Shown here: positions 10,494 to 21,253 of the stretch, one piece after another | How the letters are laid out: every line of letters starts with the position of its first letter | Position numbering within the stretch: the first letter of the stretch is position 1 | Source: Ceratothoa steindachneri | Lineage: Eukaryota > Arthropoda > Malacostraca > Isopoda > Cymothoidae | Assembly (NCBI GenBank): GCA_963969495.1 | Contig: OZ018321.1 | Coordinates: 129,491,120-129,555,119 of the forward strand | Reading direction: 5' to 3' | Length of the DNA: 64,000 nucleotides | The notes under the pieces: generated by a model | The model's input: only the letters and a program-made list of their open reading frames with translations | Database searches by the model: none | What the model was told of the DNA's origin: nothing | Program-made: the position numbers and the translations under genes

Positions 10494-11520
10494 TATCTTA
10501 ATATTAAGATGGTGGCCTGAATAAAAATGGACATAGGTTAAGTTGTTGGTTGGTTTCCTATAAATACTAAAATTGCAATTAAATGATTCTCTATGTATTA
10601 AGACATCTAAGAATGGAAGGCAATTGACTTTCTCTAATTCAACAGTAAATTTTATGGAAGGTACCTGGTTATTTAAATTGGAAAGCAAATAATTTACATC
10701 AATATTAAAAGGCAAAATAATTAAAATGTCATTAACATATCTATACCACTTTAAGGGCATATCAATGATATTAGGTAAATATTGTTTTTCGAAGAATTCC
10801 ATATACAAATTTGAAAGTAGGGGAGATAAGGGGTTGCCCATTGCCATACTAAATATTTGTTGGTAATATTCACCATTAAAAACGAACTTACAGTCACAAA
10901 TGCACAACTTAATGAGTGAAATAATATGACTTACAGATAGAGGTAATTCATGATGAGTAAGCTCATTACTAAGATAATCTAAAATGGAATCAATAGGGAC
11001 TTTGGTAAAGAGAGAGCAAACGTCAAAACTTACCAACCTATCATTGGGGCAAATAGTAATTTGATTTAATTTTTCTACTAAGTCAAAGGAGTTTAGTATA
11101 TAAGAACCGGAAATTGTTCCAAGTAAAGGGGACAACAGTTTGGTAATATATTTTGATAATTTATATGAAACTGAACCAACTGTGCTAATAATAGGCCGCA
11201 TAGGGTTGTTTTCTTTGTGTGTTTTTACCAACCCGTATAAGTAAGGTAACGAGGGAGATTTTTCTGAAAAAACACCTATTAATTCCTTCTTATCTTTAAG
11301 GATTTTTTTCAGTATACTATTGAAATGTTTAATAACTTGATCTAAGGGGTTCTTTGTTAATTTTATGTAAGTCACACCGTCAGCCAGTAGGGCATGCATG
11401 CGAGATATGTAATCATTTCTATCAAGAATTACGATACTATTCGACTTGTCGGCTTTTGTGATATGTAATGTGTTATCTTTTTTAAGATCGGCCAAACTTT
11501 TTTTATACCGAGCGGGGAAA
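10494..11520 (-). pseudogene. PLE1 reverse transcriptase (active-site mutant)
   Basis: About 340 open codons of a Penelope-type RT. Motifs in order: HITKADKSNSIVILDRNDY (ITRPDKG-like block), LYGLVKTHKENNPMRPI, FDVCSLFTKVP (first catalytic Asp), MAMGNPLSPLLSNLYMEFFE, WYRYVNDILI, and LPFLDVLIHR. The invariant YxDD is YVND: the first Asp codon is AAT at 10731-10733, which is expected to abolish polymerase activity. Upstream of about 11520 the frame meets a stop and the inverted arm, so the N-terminal region is missing. Confidence 0.88.
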
Positions 11521-11740
11521 TTACTTTCATGACTAACATTGGTGGCCCCATAAACAATACTGCCCCCCCCCCCGCTTTCTTTTGTAACCCGTAACTTTTT
11601 TTTTTTTTTTTAACCCTGACGGCTCATCTCGTTAATAGGATTTTTCCGGGTATCTGCTAATCCCACCCCTTTTTATCTTTATATCCCATATTTTCATTAA
11701 TCAGGTGTATAAATATCTTTTTCTTTTTCCGTCTTTTAGT

Positions 11741-11776
11741 CTGCTCAGTAAAGGACCATTAGTCGAAAGGCCTCGC
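11741..11776 (+). ncRNA. degenerate hammerhead-like motif, PLE1 right arm
   Basis: Mirror of 9470-9508: ggaccattagtcgaaaggcc then tc. The stem III palindrome AGGCCU is kept. The core reads cagtaaa instead of CUGANGA. Confidence 0.3.
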
Positions 11777-11854
11777 AGTTCTCCGTTGTTTCATTTTCCT
11801 CGTGGCTGTAACATTATTCATTAATTCCTCACGTTCCATATTTTAGTGATTCAG

Positions 11855-11855
<1 letters not shown>

Positions 11856-11893
<38 letters not shown>
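11856..11893. repeat. (TA)n microsatellite
   Basis: 38 bp of TA just right of PLE1. Confidence 0.95.
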
Positions 11894-11896
<3 letters not shown>

Positions 11897-12895
11897 TTTA
11901 TTCAGCTCTACAAATCAATAACTCTAAATAAACCTTTTCCCTTTATAATAAAAATGTGATTTAAGATCCTTAGAAAAGAACAAATTCTAGAAAAATCAAC
12001 AGCCCGGGAATTCTTTCGAGTATTTTGCTCGTTAGGTAGAGTAAGTAAATTTAAGATAAAAAACTATTCACTTTCAAAAGATTTCGTATGAGATTTGAAG
12101 CCATTTCATTTTTCTGATATTCTCACAAAGGAAAACTGAATCGAAGAAGGTTAGATTTCATCTGACTGGCAAAAAATTGGATTCTTTTGAAACCGTTTGT
12201 CCCAATATTTGTCTTTTTGTGAATAAAAGGAGCTATAAACTTGTTACCCATTTATTCTCATTTAATAAAATTTAGATCCGTCGTATTCAATTGAGATATA
12301 ATAAAGCATTTAACGTGAAAACCTTTTCAATTTTTCTAAAAAGAAAATGTATTAATATGATCCTAAAGCAGCAAAGTAACTAATATTATTAACAATGGTT
12401 TTCAAACTAGGTGGCAGATCAGATCAAATCAATTAACTTTCTAAGACAATTGCCTTTTCCGCTTCTCCCATAACGCTCTTATTTCTTTCACCTCTGCATT
12501 TAACTTTTTCTCTCTCCAAACTTCCTGAAATCTCCTTTACTCTTTATGCATTGTCTTTAATAAATAAAATGAATCATAGGTATCAATACTGTTTTCCATG
12601 GATAGATGATTTAATTTTTTATACTTGTTTTTTTTTATATCTCGATATCATTTACAGAATATAAATAAAATAATTAATCCTCCCTTATATTTCGACATCC
12701 TGTTCACTAATGCTGTTTATTTTCCTTTATTCCATCAAATCTAATGTTTGTGATGGTCGCTTTTGAAGAGCAACCACGAAGCAAACGCATTATCATCTGT
12801 TTCCTACCTTCTTTTCCTAAATTAAAATTCCATTAATTAATTTAGTTAAATAGATCACCTCTAACTATACAATATTAAATTTAATTTTTAAATCA

Positions 12896-12968
<73 letters not shown>

Positions 12969-13239
12969 AACTATTTAATCAATCTACTTTAGAGATTTCA
13001 ACTGTTTTAAACATAATTAGATTTTACACAATTTTGCGCAAGTACATTCGAAGGTACATTAATTTGTTTCTAATTATTTTTTCAGCCGCTAATAGTCGCA
13101 ATTTCATTACTCTGGCTTTATTTTCGCATAATATTAAAACTATTTTTAAAAGTTTGTATTTTCTTAATATAATCTTTTTAAAATCATTTAATTTAGTAGC
13201 ATACAAGGTATAAAATATAGAAAACCTTTTTACAATATG
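11894..13239. other. AT-rich, no recognised gene; (TA)n at 12898-12966
   Basis: No motif or long open frame that I recognise. It contains one long TA array (12898-12966). Confidence 0.5.
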
Positions 13240-14345
13240 TCTTACCTCTAGTTAGTGTAATGAAATTGTGGTCAGATATAAGTTTCTGTTTTCTTGCCAT
13301 TTACCGGGTATTACAACAGTCCTGTTACACTCGTTATGAGCTCTCAACAAAGCATAAAATGATAGTTTTGATGCAGATGTACAAGGTTTTATTGTTTTAA
13401 ATAATTAGTTTAAATTGTAATATTAATGAATGGGGCTGCCCTCGGCGGCTAGCACGCGCTCCAGGCCAGACCTGAACGCCACGCACAATTCGCGGACGAA
13501 ATCCTTCCTGATGCTGGCCCACACGCTATTGACGGAGGCCTTCAGTCCATTGACGTTGCTCTAGCGAAACTTGCAGGCCTTGCCATCAACATGAACCTAT
13601 ATGCTGTAGTCCGGGGTGGGGGGGTGAGGTTGGGTAACTGCGGCGAGACAAATTCGCTCGACAAGAAATTCCAGTTTGAGCCAAACGCTCTTGCACGGTC
13701 CTGGTCGTGTGGGCTAAGTCAGCGTCTGCTGAAAGACGAAGTCCCTCTTCTTCATGATCTTTCTCATCTAGAACAGGAAGTTTGTTGCCAAGATGTCTCT
13801 TTTTTTAGTCGCGTTGAGCCTGTTACCGGCCGCAAACCACACCAGCGACATCTTCATGCCATTCGAAGCCCGGACGCTGATCATCTTCCTGGACGCCAAG
13901 TGATTGGTCGTCGACAAGTATCGGACCTTACCACGTGTTCGTTCTGCTTGTTTAGGACTAGATCAACTATAAAGGACCTCTTAACAGAAAAAATTAGAAT
14001 TCAATTGCAATGACTGTTCAAGTAGTTAAGAAGTCGACAGCAGCGCTCCTAACTTTGTTCTCGCATACCTTTGGTGACAGCCAACGAAATGTTCTTCTTT
14101 TTCGCGAACGCAGTCATTTTGAGCTTCGAATCACTTTCGAAGGCCTTTCTCACAGCCAAACGGTTGACAACTTGAGATGTGACTGAATAACGTGAATCTT
14201 TGACGTCTTCACCGTCCTTGAGCTTCTCCACGAATATGTGGACGGTCAATCAGCTGACGTTGAGCTGTTTGGTGATGTCGGACTTGTTGTGACCCGCGCA
14301 TAGGAGAGGAGAGATCTCGAATCTTTTGACTCATCTCGACGCACC
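13240..14345 (-). pseudogene. Tc1/mariner-superfamily transposase remnant, copy 1
   Basis: Minus-strand translation gives, in order, a helix-turn-helix region FEISPLLCAGHNKSDITKQL (about 14330-14255), VHIFVEKLKDGEDVKDSRYS, RLAVRKAFESDSKLKMTAFA (14249-14049), then after a large deletion ASNGMKMSLVWFAAGNRLNA, MRKIMKKRDFVFQQ (the VFQQDGAPAH-like Asp block, damaged), and a C-terminal region through about 13430. The order and the FVFQQ and MKMSLVWF blocks point to a mariner/maT-like transposase. Frameshifts and stops are numerous. A second copy lies at 15720-17312. Confidence 0.75.
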
Positions 14346-14399
14346 TGCACACAATTGAAGAGACGTTTTAATCCCAGGTGCTGGAAAAGTAGAATTTTA

Positions 14400-14948
14400 A
14401 GTTTGTTTGACGGAATATTTTCTATTATAAACAGGATTCACCCGAAAACTAAACAATGGAGACGTGGGAGAAAGGAAAAGGCAACATAATTGGCAAAATA
14501 GAGGATATTAATAATTAAATGGCAAGATGGTGGCAAGTTTTAAAAAAATCTGCTTATTATGAGTGAAATAATTCACCATAGTAATCCATACCTTTTAGTT
14601 TTCCTTTTTTTATCCTTCTTTATTTGTTCTATTATTGCTCTATGTACTTTAAATAATCTTATGTTTATGTATAGATTTATTCGTTTTTATATTACCCTCA
14701 TATATTTCTTATTTTTTTATTCTCTTTCCCTTGTTCTCTATTCTCAGTCTCTTAATTTTTATATATGTAATATCTCTAAGGAATAATTCTAAACTTTTGA
14801 TACAATTTATGTCAAGAAGATTATAATATTTTTCTTCCTCCGCAATCTGGGTTGAAACCAAGCTTATATTTTCTCTTAATATAATCCCTCCTTTGTTCCC
14901 CTTTATACTTCTCTTCTTGTGTGTGAGGTGGAGCATGGATCTTGCTAA
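14400..14948. other. no recognised gene
   Basis: Short AT-rich open frames rich in Phe, Ile and Leu (14559-14786 plus, 14709-14936 minus) look like composition effects. No features seen. Confidence 0.45.
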
Positions 14949-14955
14949 CTGAATA

Positions 14956-15008
<53 letters not shown>
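14949..15008. repeat. (TA)n microsatellite, slightly interrupted
   Basis: TA array with tgta and ttta interruptions, bounding the left arm of the hairpin SINE. Confidence 0.9.
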
Positions 15009-15009
<1 letters not shown>

Positions 15010-15418
15010 GTACAGAAAAGAGAAATTTGACGGAATGAGCAATAAGACAAGAAACAGGAGTTTTTTAGAGGTAAGAGAAAAGGACATTGGAAGAAGACTA
15101 GAATCATAGAGAGCAGAGGGCGGCACAATGAAGGCAATCCTTTACCGAGAAGACAGAGATAACGCCACTGTGCCTGGTAGCTCAGCGGTAGAGCATCTGA
15201 CCGGCAATCAGCAGACCCGGGTTCGTGTCCCAGCCAGGAATTTCAAACTTTTTTACCCTGGCGTTATCTCTGTCTTCTCGGTAAAGGATTGCCTTCATTG
15301 TGCCGCCCTCTGCTCTCTATGATTCTAGTCTTCTTCCAATGTCCCTTTCTCTTACCTCTAAAAAACTCCTGTTTCTTGTCTCATTGCTCATTCGCGTCAA
15401 ATTTCTCTTTCCTGTACT
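15009..15418. mobile_element. hairpin tRNA-SINE with 159-bp inverted arms
   Basis: The arms at 15009-15167 and 15259-15418 are reverse complements with only a few differences. The 91-bp loop contains a tRNA-like region (15169-15240) with an A box (tggtagctcagcggtagagc) and a B box (gggttcgtgtccc). The right arm equals the normal SINE body of copy 1 (about 8332-8508). The left arm is therefore an inverted duplicate of the SINE body placed upstream of the pol III promoter. A transcript starting near the tRNA-like head would include only the right arm, while read-through RNA would fold into a long hairpin. Confidence 0.85.
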
Positions 15419-15713
<295 letters not shown>

Positions 15714-15714
15714 T

Positions 15715-15862
15715 AAGGAGTTATTGCAAAATTCCTGTTACACTAGTTACAACGCTCACAATAAAGAACACTAGACACGGGTTTATTGTTTTAAATATAA
15801 ATATATGATTAAATTGTAATATTAATCAATATGGCCGCTCTTGGGCGTTGAGCAATTTAGCA
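15715..15862 (-). pseudogene. Tc1/mariner remnant copy 2, C-terminal part
   Basis: Aligns with 13310-13460 of copy 1: shared cctgttacact, tttattgttttaaat and attaaattgtaatattaat. The match stops at about 15862, where LINE coding sequence begins. The N-terminal part resumes at 17146. Confidence 0.65.
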
Positions 15863-15864
15863 GC

Positions 15865-17145
15865 AGAACCCCCACTATATCAATGGTAGATCTGAACGCT
15901 AGATGCCAAGAATCTGGCTACAGGACCTTCAACGGAATCGGAAAAAGCCTATACATCTTGCTGGACTGAAATATTGACCAGCGAATAGGTCCTGACTTCC
16001 CCACCTTTGTCAGAGGAGGGAGCGCCACAAAATCAGACATATGTCTGGCTATTCATCATCTGCCGTTTAATTACTAGATGGACCAGTCCAGGTACCATGT
16101 ATTGATCATATATGGATCCTGCTTACCATCAACATGAAACCCTATACATGTTCCACCTGCAGTTCAGAAGAACTACAGAAGAGCAGACTGAGAATGGTAC
16201 GCGGGGCTTCTCGAGGTCTACCGTCCGCCCAACCTGGATGAGGCAATCCTCAGAGGAGATTAATGAGGCCTTCGACGACATCAACGCGGATACGGCTTGT
16301 ATTCCTAAAACTAAGTACAAGACCATCTCAACATATAGATGGACTGAGTACATGAAGTAAATATACCGGGTGCTGAAATTACTGTATGAGTTCAACACCA
16401 GGAACGCATCAAGTCACTCATTACAACGAAGTAAAGAGATCAAAGAAGAGCTCAACCAGTTGATCCTCAAACAACAGTAGAGACGCTGGGGCGATGCGAT
16501 CGATACTCTCGATCACGAGGCACCTTCCAAAGAATTATGGAATGAAATCGGACGTCTCAAAAGATCACCTGGAAAGAAGAATAAGATTGAATTACTAAAG
16601 GAAGATGGAAACATCGAAACAGAAGAGCAAAATTTGAAGAGATATTCTGAAGTTACTGGGAAAGAATCTTCAGTATTACTGAAGAGGAAAACGTAGATTA
16701 CAAAATAAAGTTTGAAAATAACATCATAGACGAGTTTATCGGCCAAATACATAGGAGGTACCCTCACTATCAGGAGGGAAGGCAGTGCGACGGAGACGCC
16801 AAGATCAACGAAAAGGAACTACTCGGCGCGCTCCGCTCATTCCGTCAGAAAGCAACAGGAAAATCGGGATTTACAAAGTTAAACAATGAAAAGGCACCAG
16901 CCAACGTCATTGAAGGAATGAGGAGAATTTTTAACTCCGGTCTGAACACGGAACACTTTTCGGCTGCTTACAAAACGACGAAAAAATTTTCTTGTCTAAG
17001 CAGGGGAAGAACCCGAGGTTGAGAGAGATCTACCGGCCAATTTTACTCCTGGAATTTAACGTGAAGATCTTCTCGAAGATCCTCAACCGAAGACTGGTTT
17101 CTCACCTGGAAAAGAATCCAGGCCTTTCGATGCACCTCAATCTCT
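15865..17145 (+). pseudogene. LINE fragment (endonuclease C-end to RT fingers) inserted in mariner copy 2
   Basis: Plus-strand translation with frame shifts gives GPDFPTFVRGGSATKSDICL (endonuclease SPD-type block), the linker DHEAPSKELWNEIGRLKRSP with KIELLKEDGN, then NEKELLGALRSFRQKATGKS, and RT fingers PRLREIYRPILLLEFNVKIF and KILNRRLVSHLEKN (16992-17180 region). This is ORF2 of a Jockey-related LINE, distinct in detail from the copy at 2-6 kb. It is truncated at both ends and interrupted by stops (for example near 16480). Confidence 0.75.
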
Positions 17146-17312
17146 TGCCTACTGAGATGTTCTTTTTTCAGCGAGCGTAGTCACAATGAGCTTAGGAGCC
17201 CTATCGAAGGCCTTTCTTACAGCCAAACGGCTGAGAACTTGAGGTCTGCCGGAATAACGTCGATCTTTGAGATCTTCTTCGTTCTTCCTTTCCTTGAGAT
17301 TGACTTTTCCCG
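17146..17312 (-). pseudogene. Tc1/mariner remnant copy 2, N-terminal part
   Basis: Matches 14085-14230 of copy 1: shared tcgaaggcctttct and cacagccaaacgg-like segments and an aataacgt...tctttga region. With 15715-15862 it forms one decayed element split by the LINE fragment. Confidence 0.7.
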
Positions 17313-17499
17313 CCCTGTTCAAAAAATTTCCATGTGATGTTCTATAGGCCTCCTTTAAGCCATGCCCTCAAAAAATACAGGTCAAATACACCGTATATTT
17401 CATTTCTTTCCCAGACATATCCTCACCATGATTGTGTGTTGTGTGCATAATCGCAAAACACCCTACCGTAAGAATCACTCATTTACCTACTACACATCC

Positions 17500-17504
<5 letters not shown>

Positions 17505-17594
<90 letters not shown>

Positions 17595-17600
17595 CGTATA
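17505..17600. repeat. (TA)n microsatellite
   Basis: About 90 bp of TA just left of PLE2. Confidence 0.95.
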
Positions 17601-17813
17601 GTTGGGCAGTAGATTTTCTTGGTAGCATATTTTATTGAAGCCGACTGCGAGTTTAGCCTTAATTGTTTTGTTTTCAAATCTCTCGACTTTTCTTATGTTT
17701 TTCCTTTTGGTCTTAAGTTAATTTTGGATATGTTCGCCAAAATTCATCAGAAAAATGTTAATGAACGAGGGCAGGAAACTAATTTACTGAGCAAAACAAA
17801 TAAATTTATTGGC

Positions 17814-17852
17814 CTGACGCGTTTTTGATACACACCTGCATCATTATCAAAG
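17814..17852 (-). ncRNA. hammerhead-like motif, PLE2 left end
   Basis: The minus strand reads ttgataatgatgcaggtgtg then tatcaaaaacgcgtcagg. The core UUGAUAA is a CUGANGA variant, stem II is GAUGCA with UGUAUC (6 bp, loop GGUG), then comes a GAAA-like AAAA and the palindrome ACGCGU followed by C. Confidence 0.5.
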
Positions 17853-18069
17853 GTTGATATTTATAACAAACAATTGAAGAATGGGGCTTTATATACATCG
17901 TTATTTAGTTAACAAACATACGAACATAGTTATAATAGGGTATTCAAATTCATAAATACAAAACGTACATTGAAATGAAGTTTTTGGGGACTGTTTAAAC
18001 ACAAAATGTTACATCGAAATAAACTTTTTGATTCTGCTTCAAATGTTTAATTTATAATGGGCACAGGAT

Positions 18070-18600
18070 TAATTTGGCTGGAGATTATTATTTGGTGGGC
18101 GAGGACGTGAGAAAGGCAGAGTGTATTGTATGTTTGTTTGTATATTTAATTTGGGCTGTTCTTTTATATATATTGCTTCTAATATAATTAGCTGTCAACA
18201 GTTTGGAAAATACAAGTATGATAGGATTTTGTTATTATCTTCGAGTGACTTCCGGTTCAGTTGTCTTCCATGTTTTTCCAAGTGTGTGTGTTGGAGGCAA
18301 CGTTGTTTAAATGGTAGCGCATTCTTCGTGTTAACTTCGTTTCTGTCATTACGATTTATGAATGAGGTAGGAGCTTATAGTCTCCCATTTTGCAAGTATA
18401 TTCATATATTAAATGATATCTCTGCTCATGTGTTAGGTGAAGTCCTGGGTTGTTTTTCATAATAAGGTTGGATGTTCGTTTAGTATTGTAGAAGATTATG
18501 AGTGTCGAGGTATGCCTGTGTAGACTAGCTCGGCGCACAGAGTCGTACCAAGCATGGATGAACAGCTGACCACAGGCGGCTTGTGATAGTTCTGGAGCGA
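18070..18600 (-). pseudogene. PLE2 GIY-YIG endonuclease remnant
   Basis: Minus-strand fragments in family order: RRASLHRHTSTLIIFYNTKR with TSNLIMKNNPG, the first nuclease block LIYEYTCKMGDYKLLPHS (Cys and GIY-like positions), then after a frameshift LEKHGRQLNRKSLEDN and the terminal ILEAIYIKEQPKLN (metal-binding Glu region). The YIGMT block between them is destroyed. This domain normally nicks target DNA. Recognition rests on the linker and C-terminal blocks. Confidence 0.75.
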
Positions 18601-18725
18601 TTAATAAAGAGTGCGATTTACGGTTGATTGGGTTTAGACTAATGGTTTGCCAAATTACAGTTCAAAGGATATATTATGACAATACCCCCAAATATAATTT
18701 TAATTTATATAATAAAAGAGGGAAA

Positions 18726-19011
<286 letters not shown>

Positions 19012-19721
19012 AAAGAGGTGAACAAATTACTCATGGTAGTTAAATGAATTAAGTGAAGACTAACGAGGTAATGTGAGGATCACCATACAAGATCGCTTTA
19101 CCTTCATGGGAGGGTTAATTAGAAGGGGTGGGGTGGAGGGGGTAGAAGACAACGGCGCAGGTGTTCAAGAAGATACTTCAAGGAGTCCTGACGAGGAGGA
19201 TTCGAAGATGGGGTTGGAATACTTCCAACCCGAGTTGAGACGTAATCTCAACACAAAACGATTTTGCAGATCGGCAGCGAGTCTCAATATCGAAAGAACG
19301 GGAATCTTAAAGGGGTGGTGAAGATGAGAGGGACGCACAACTCTCTGTTTTATATGATATGCTCATAATGTTTTTGTAGTATAGTTTAATAGTGTTCCTT
19401 TCGTCTTACCGATTAGTACTGGCTGTTGGTGATGTATATCATATTTTTACGTATAGCAGTGTGTATATCGCCGTTTGTAAAAACGTTATTTACGACTACT
19501 TGTGTAGCACCCATTGCTCCACATGGAAAGAAACACACGAAGAACTCGAGTTAATTTTAATGTAACTTTTTGTGTTTAAACACTCTGAAAAAAACTTCAT
19601 TTCAATGTAGCTCTTGTATTAATGAATTCAAATTTCCTATTACAAGTATGTTCATATATTTGTTAACTAAATAACGATGTATATAAAGCCCCGTTCTTCA
19701 AGTGTATAAGTTATATATATG

Positions 19722-19762
19722 AACCTTTCATAATGATACAGTTGTGTGTCGAAATGCGTCAG
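19722..19762 (+). ncRNA. hammerhead-like motif, PLE2 right end
   Basis: cataatgatacagttgtgtg, then tcgaaatgcgtcagg. Stem II is GAUACA with UGUGUC around loop GUUG. GAAA is intact and stem III is AUGCGU, a one-base-changed form of the ACGCGU palindrome. Confidence 0.5.
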
Positions 19763-19968
19763 GCCAATAAATTTATTTGTTTTACTCAGTAAATTAGTTT
19801 CCTGCCCTCGTTCGTTAATATTTTTCTTGTGAATTTTGACGAACTTAACAAAATTAACTCACGACCCAAAACGGAACATAAGAAAAATCGAGAGATTTGA
19901 AAACAAAATAATTAAGGCTGAACTCGCAGTCGGCTTCAATAAAATATGCTACCAAGAAAAAAAAAAAT

Positions 19969-19991
19969 TATATATATATATATATATATAT
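19969..19991. repeat. short (TA)n
   Basis: Short TA tract between PLE2 and PLE3. Confidence 0.9.
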
Positions 19992-20077
19992 TGGTTAGGT
20001 CTTCTCCTATGGAGCTTCAATTTAATTTGAAGGATGAACGAAAGGACGTATAAAGGGAAATTCATTTCATTTTCTTG

Positions 20078-20120
20078 ATACAACGTTTCGGGCGAACTTT
20101 TCACCCATCTTCGGGTACTG
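20078..20120 (-). ncRNA. hammerhead-like motif, PLE3 left end
   Basis: The minus strand reads agtacccgaagatgggtgaa then aagttcgcccgaaacgttgt. The core CCGAAGA is a CUGANGA variant with U to C, stem II is GGGUG with CGCCC (5 bp), then GAAACGUU. A 4-bp stem I (GUAC with GUAU) can form next to the cleavage site in this copy. Confidence 0.55.
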
Positions 20121-20410
20121 GAAATACAATTCGTGGAAAACAGTTTAAGTTACAGTTAAACAGATAATCAAAATGATGGATTTATGGAAATTATTTAATG
20201 TTAATTAAGGAGGGAGATAGCGATAAATTTACAGGTAATTGATAATTTAAGGATTATTATGTTACGAGTTAAAATTTAACGATTGGGGAAACACAGAAAA
20301 CACATCAGGATAAACCAACCTTAAACAATCAGCCGTTAGTGGATAACTGGGGAGAAAGGGCGAGGAGCGTAAGAAGAAAGAGAAGGTTAGGAGGTTGGTA
20401 ATATATTTGT

Positions 20411-20989
20411 TTAGAGTAGAAGTAGTGGGTGAGAAGAGGAATCGGAATTTAAGAAAGGATAAAGGTATTTAATATACATGGATTCAAGAATCCTTAATAA
20501 TATGTGATCAGGGGTGGTTTTTAAGATATTAAAATCGTCCGTTGTGATTTCAGTTTTACAATTAATAGAGTGAAGCCTAACAGGTGAGAATTCTTTAATA
20601 GAGAGAACCTTTCCTGTCCTGTGGCTAACACCCAAATATGAGCATAACCTTGCCCTCAGCGAGCGCACCGTGTTCCCTATGTATCTCCCCTGTTTACAAT
20701 TGGGGCAAGTAAACTCGTAAATAACGGAGCACTTCGCTTCAAGCGGGATTCTGTCCTTACAATTGAAGTATAATCCTATGTGGTGTCTATTTATGAAAAT
20801 TAACTTAAAATTGGTATGGAAAAAGAATATATTTAATAGAGATATAATTTCTTTTGGAGATTTTTTGTTTAAAAAACCCAGATCCTGAAAGATTATGTAA
20901 CGGATATCTTTGCAAACAGTAGGGAATTTAAATTTGGGATGGTAAATATTGTTTAAAAATTGGGCCGTAATTTTTTCAGTCAGAGACAC
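20411..20989 (-). CDS. PLE3 left unit: GIY-YIG endonuclease ORF
   Basis: 192 codons, open throughout, encoding the linker and nuclease of a Penelope-like element without its RT. Visible blocks: QDLGFLNKKSPKEIISLLN (linker), IYEFTCPNCKQGRYIGNTVR (GIY and YIG with a Cys pair), SLRARLCSYLGVSHRTGK (catalytic Arg region), HSINCKTEITTDDFNIL, and LLRILESMYIKYLYPFLN with the metal-binding Glu. The Met used (20989) is simply the first in frame; upstream a frameshift in a poly-A run separates it from the RT tail at 20980-21186. Whether it is ever translated is unknown. Confidence 0.7.
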   Translation of the reverse strand: MSLTEKITAQFLNNIYHPKFKFPTVCKDIRYIIFQDLGFLNKKSPKEIISLLNIFFFHTNFKLIFINRHHIGLYFNCKDRIPLEAKCSVIYEFTCPNCKQGRYIGNTVRSLRARLCSYLGVSHRTGKVLSIKEFSPVRLHSINCKTEITTDDFNILKTTPDHILLRILESMYIKYLYPFLNSDSSSHPLLLL

Positions 20990-21139
20990 AGGAAAGCCGT
21001 TTTTTTTAAATAATTAGTCAGAAATATGACTTCTTGGTGAAATCCGGAGTTGGATGAACAAATATTAAAAGCCCGGAATATTAGTCTTTTGATGGCACTT
21101 ATTTTGAAAGAAAGGTCACAAAAACTGAAAAAATTTGGC

Positions 21140-21253
21140 CGAAGAGAATTTGAGTTTGCGCGAGAGATGGCGAAATTACTGCGCAAAATATGACATGTAA
21201 TATATTTTGCGCCGGAATTTCGCTATCTCTCGCGCAAACTCAAATTCTCTTCG
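21140..21253. repeat. 51-bp palindrome at the PLE3 head-to-head centre
   Basis: Arms 21140-21190 and 21203-21253 (cgaagagaatttgagtttgc and its complement at the outer ends) with about five mismatches and a 12-bp centre. Confidence 0.9.

Larger units (their letters stand above)
9428..11822 (-). mobile_element. Penelope-like element PLE1
   Basis: About 2.4 kb, minus strand: reverse transcriptase (11520-10494), then a GIY-YIG endonuclease (10490-9813), flanked by about 260-bp inverted repeats (9428-9690 and 11557-11822). Inverted copies of terminal sequence are a known feature of Penelope-like elements. The N-terminal RT extension is missing because the right arm joins at about 11520, so it is a 5'-truncated copy fused to an inverted copy of its own 3' end. 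(TA)n lies at both sides (9343-9427 and, after a 33-bp gap, 11856-11893). Decay is light: one stop between RT and EN and one active-site change. Confidence 0.9.

Noticed and set aside
15169..15240. Functional tRNA gene
   Set aside because: A and B boxes are present, but position 33 of the putative anticodon loop is not T and the sequence continues into a repeat body, so it is a SINE head.
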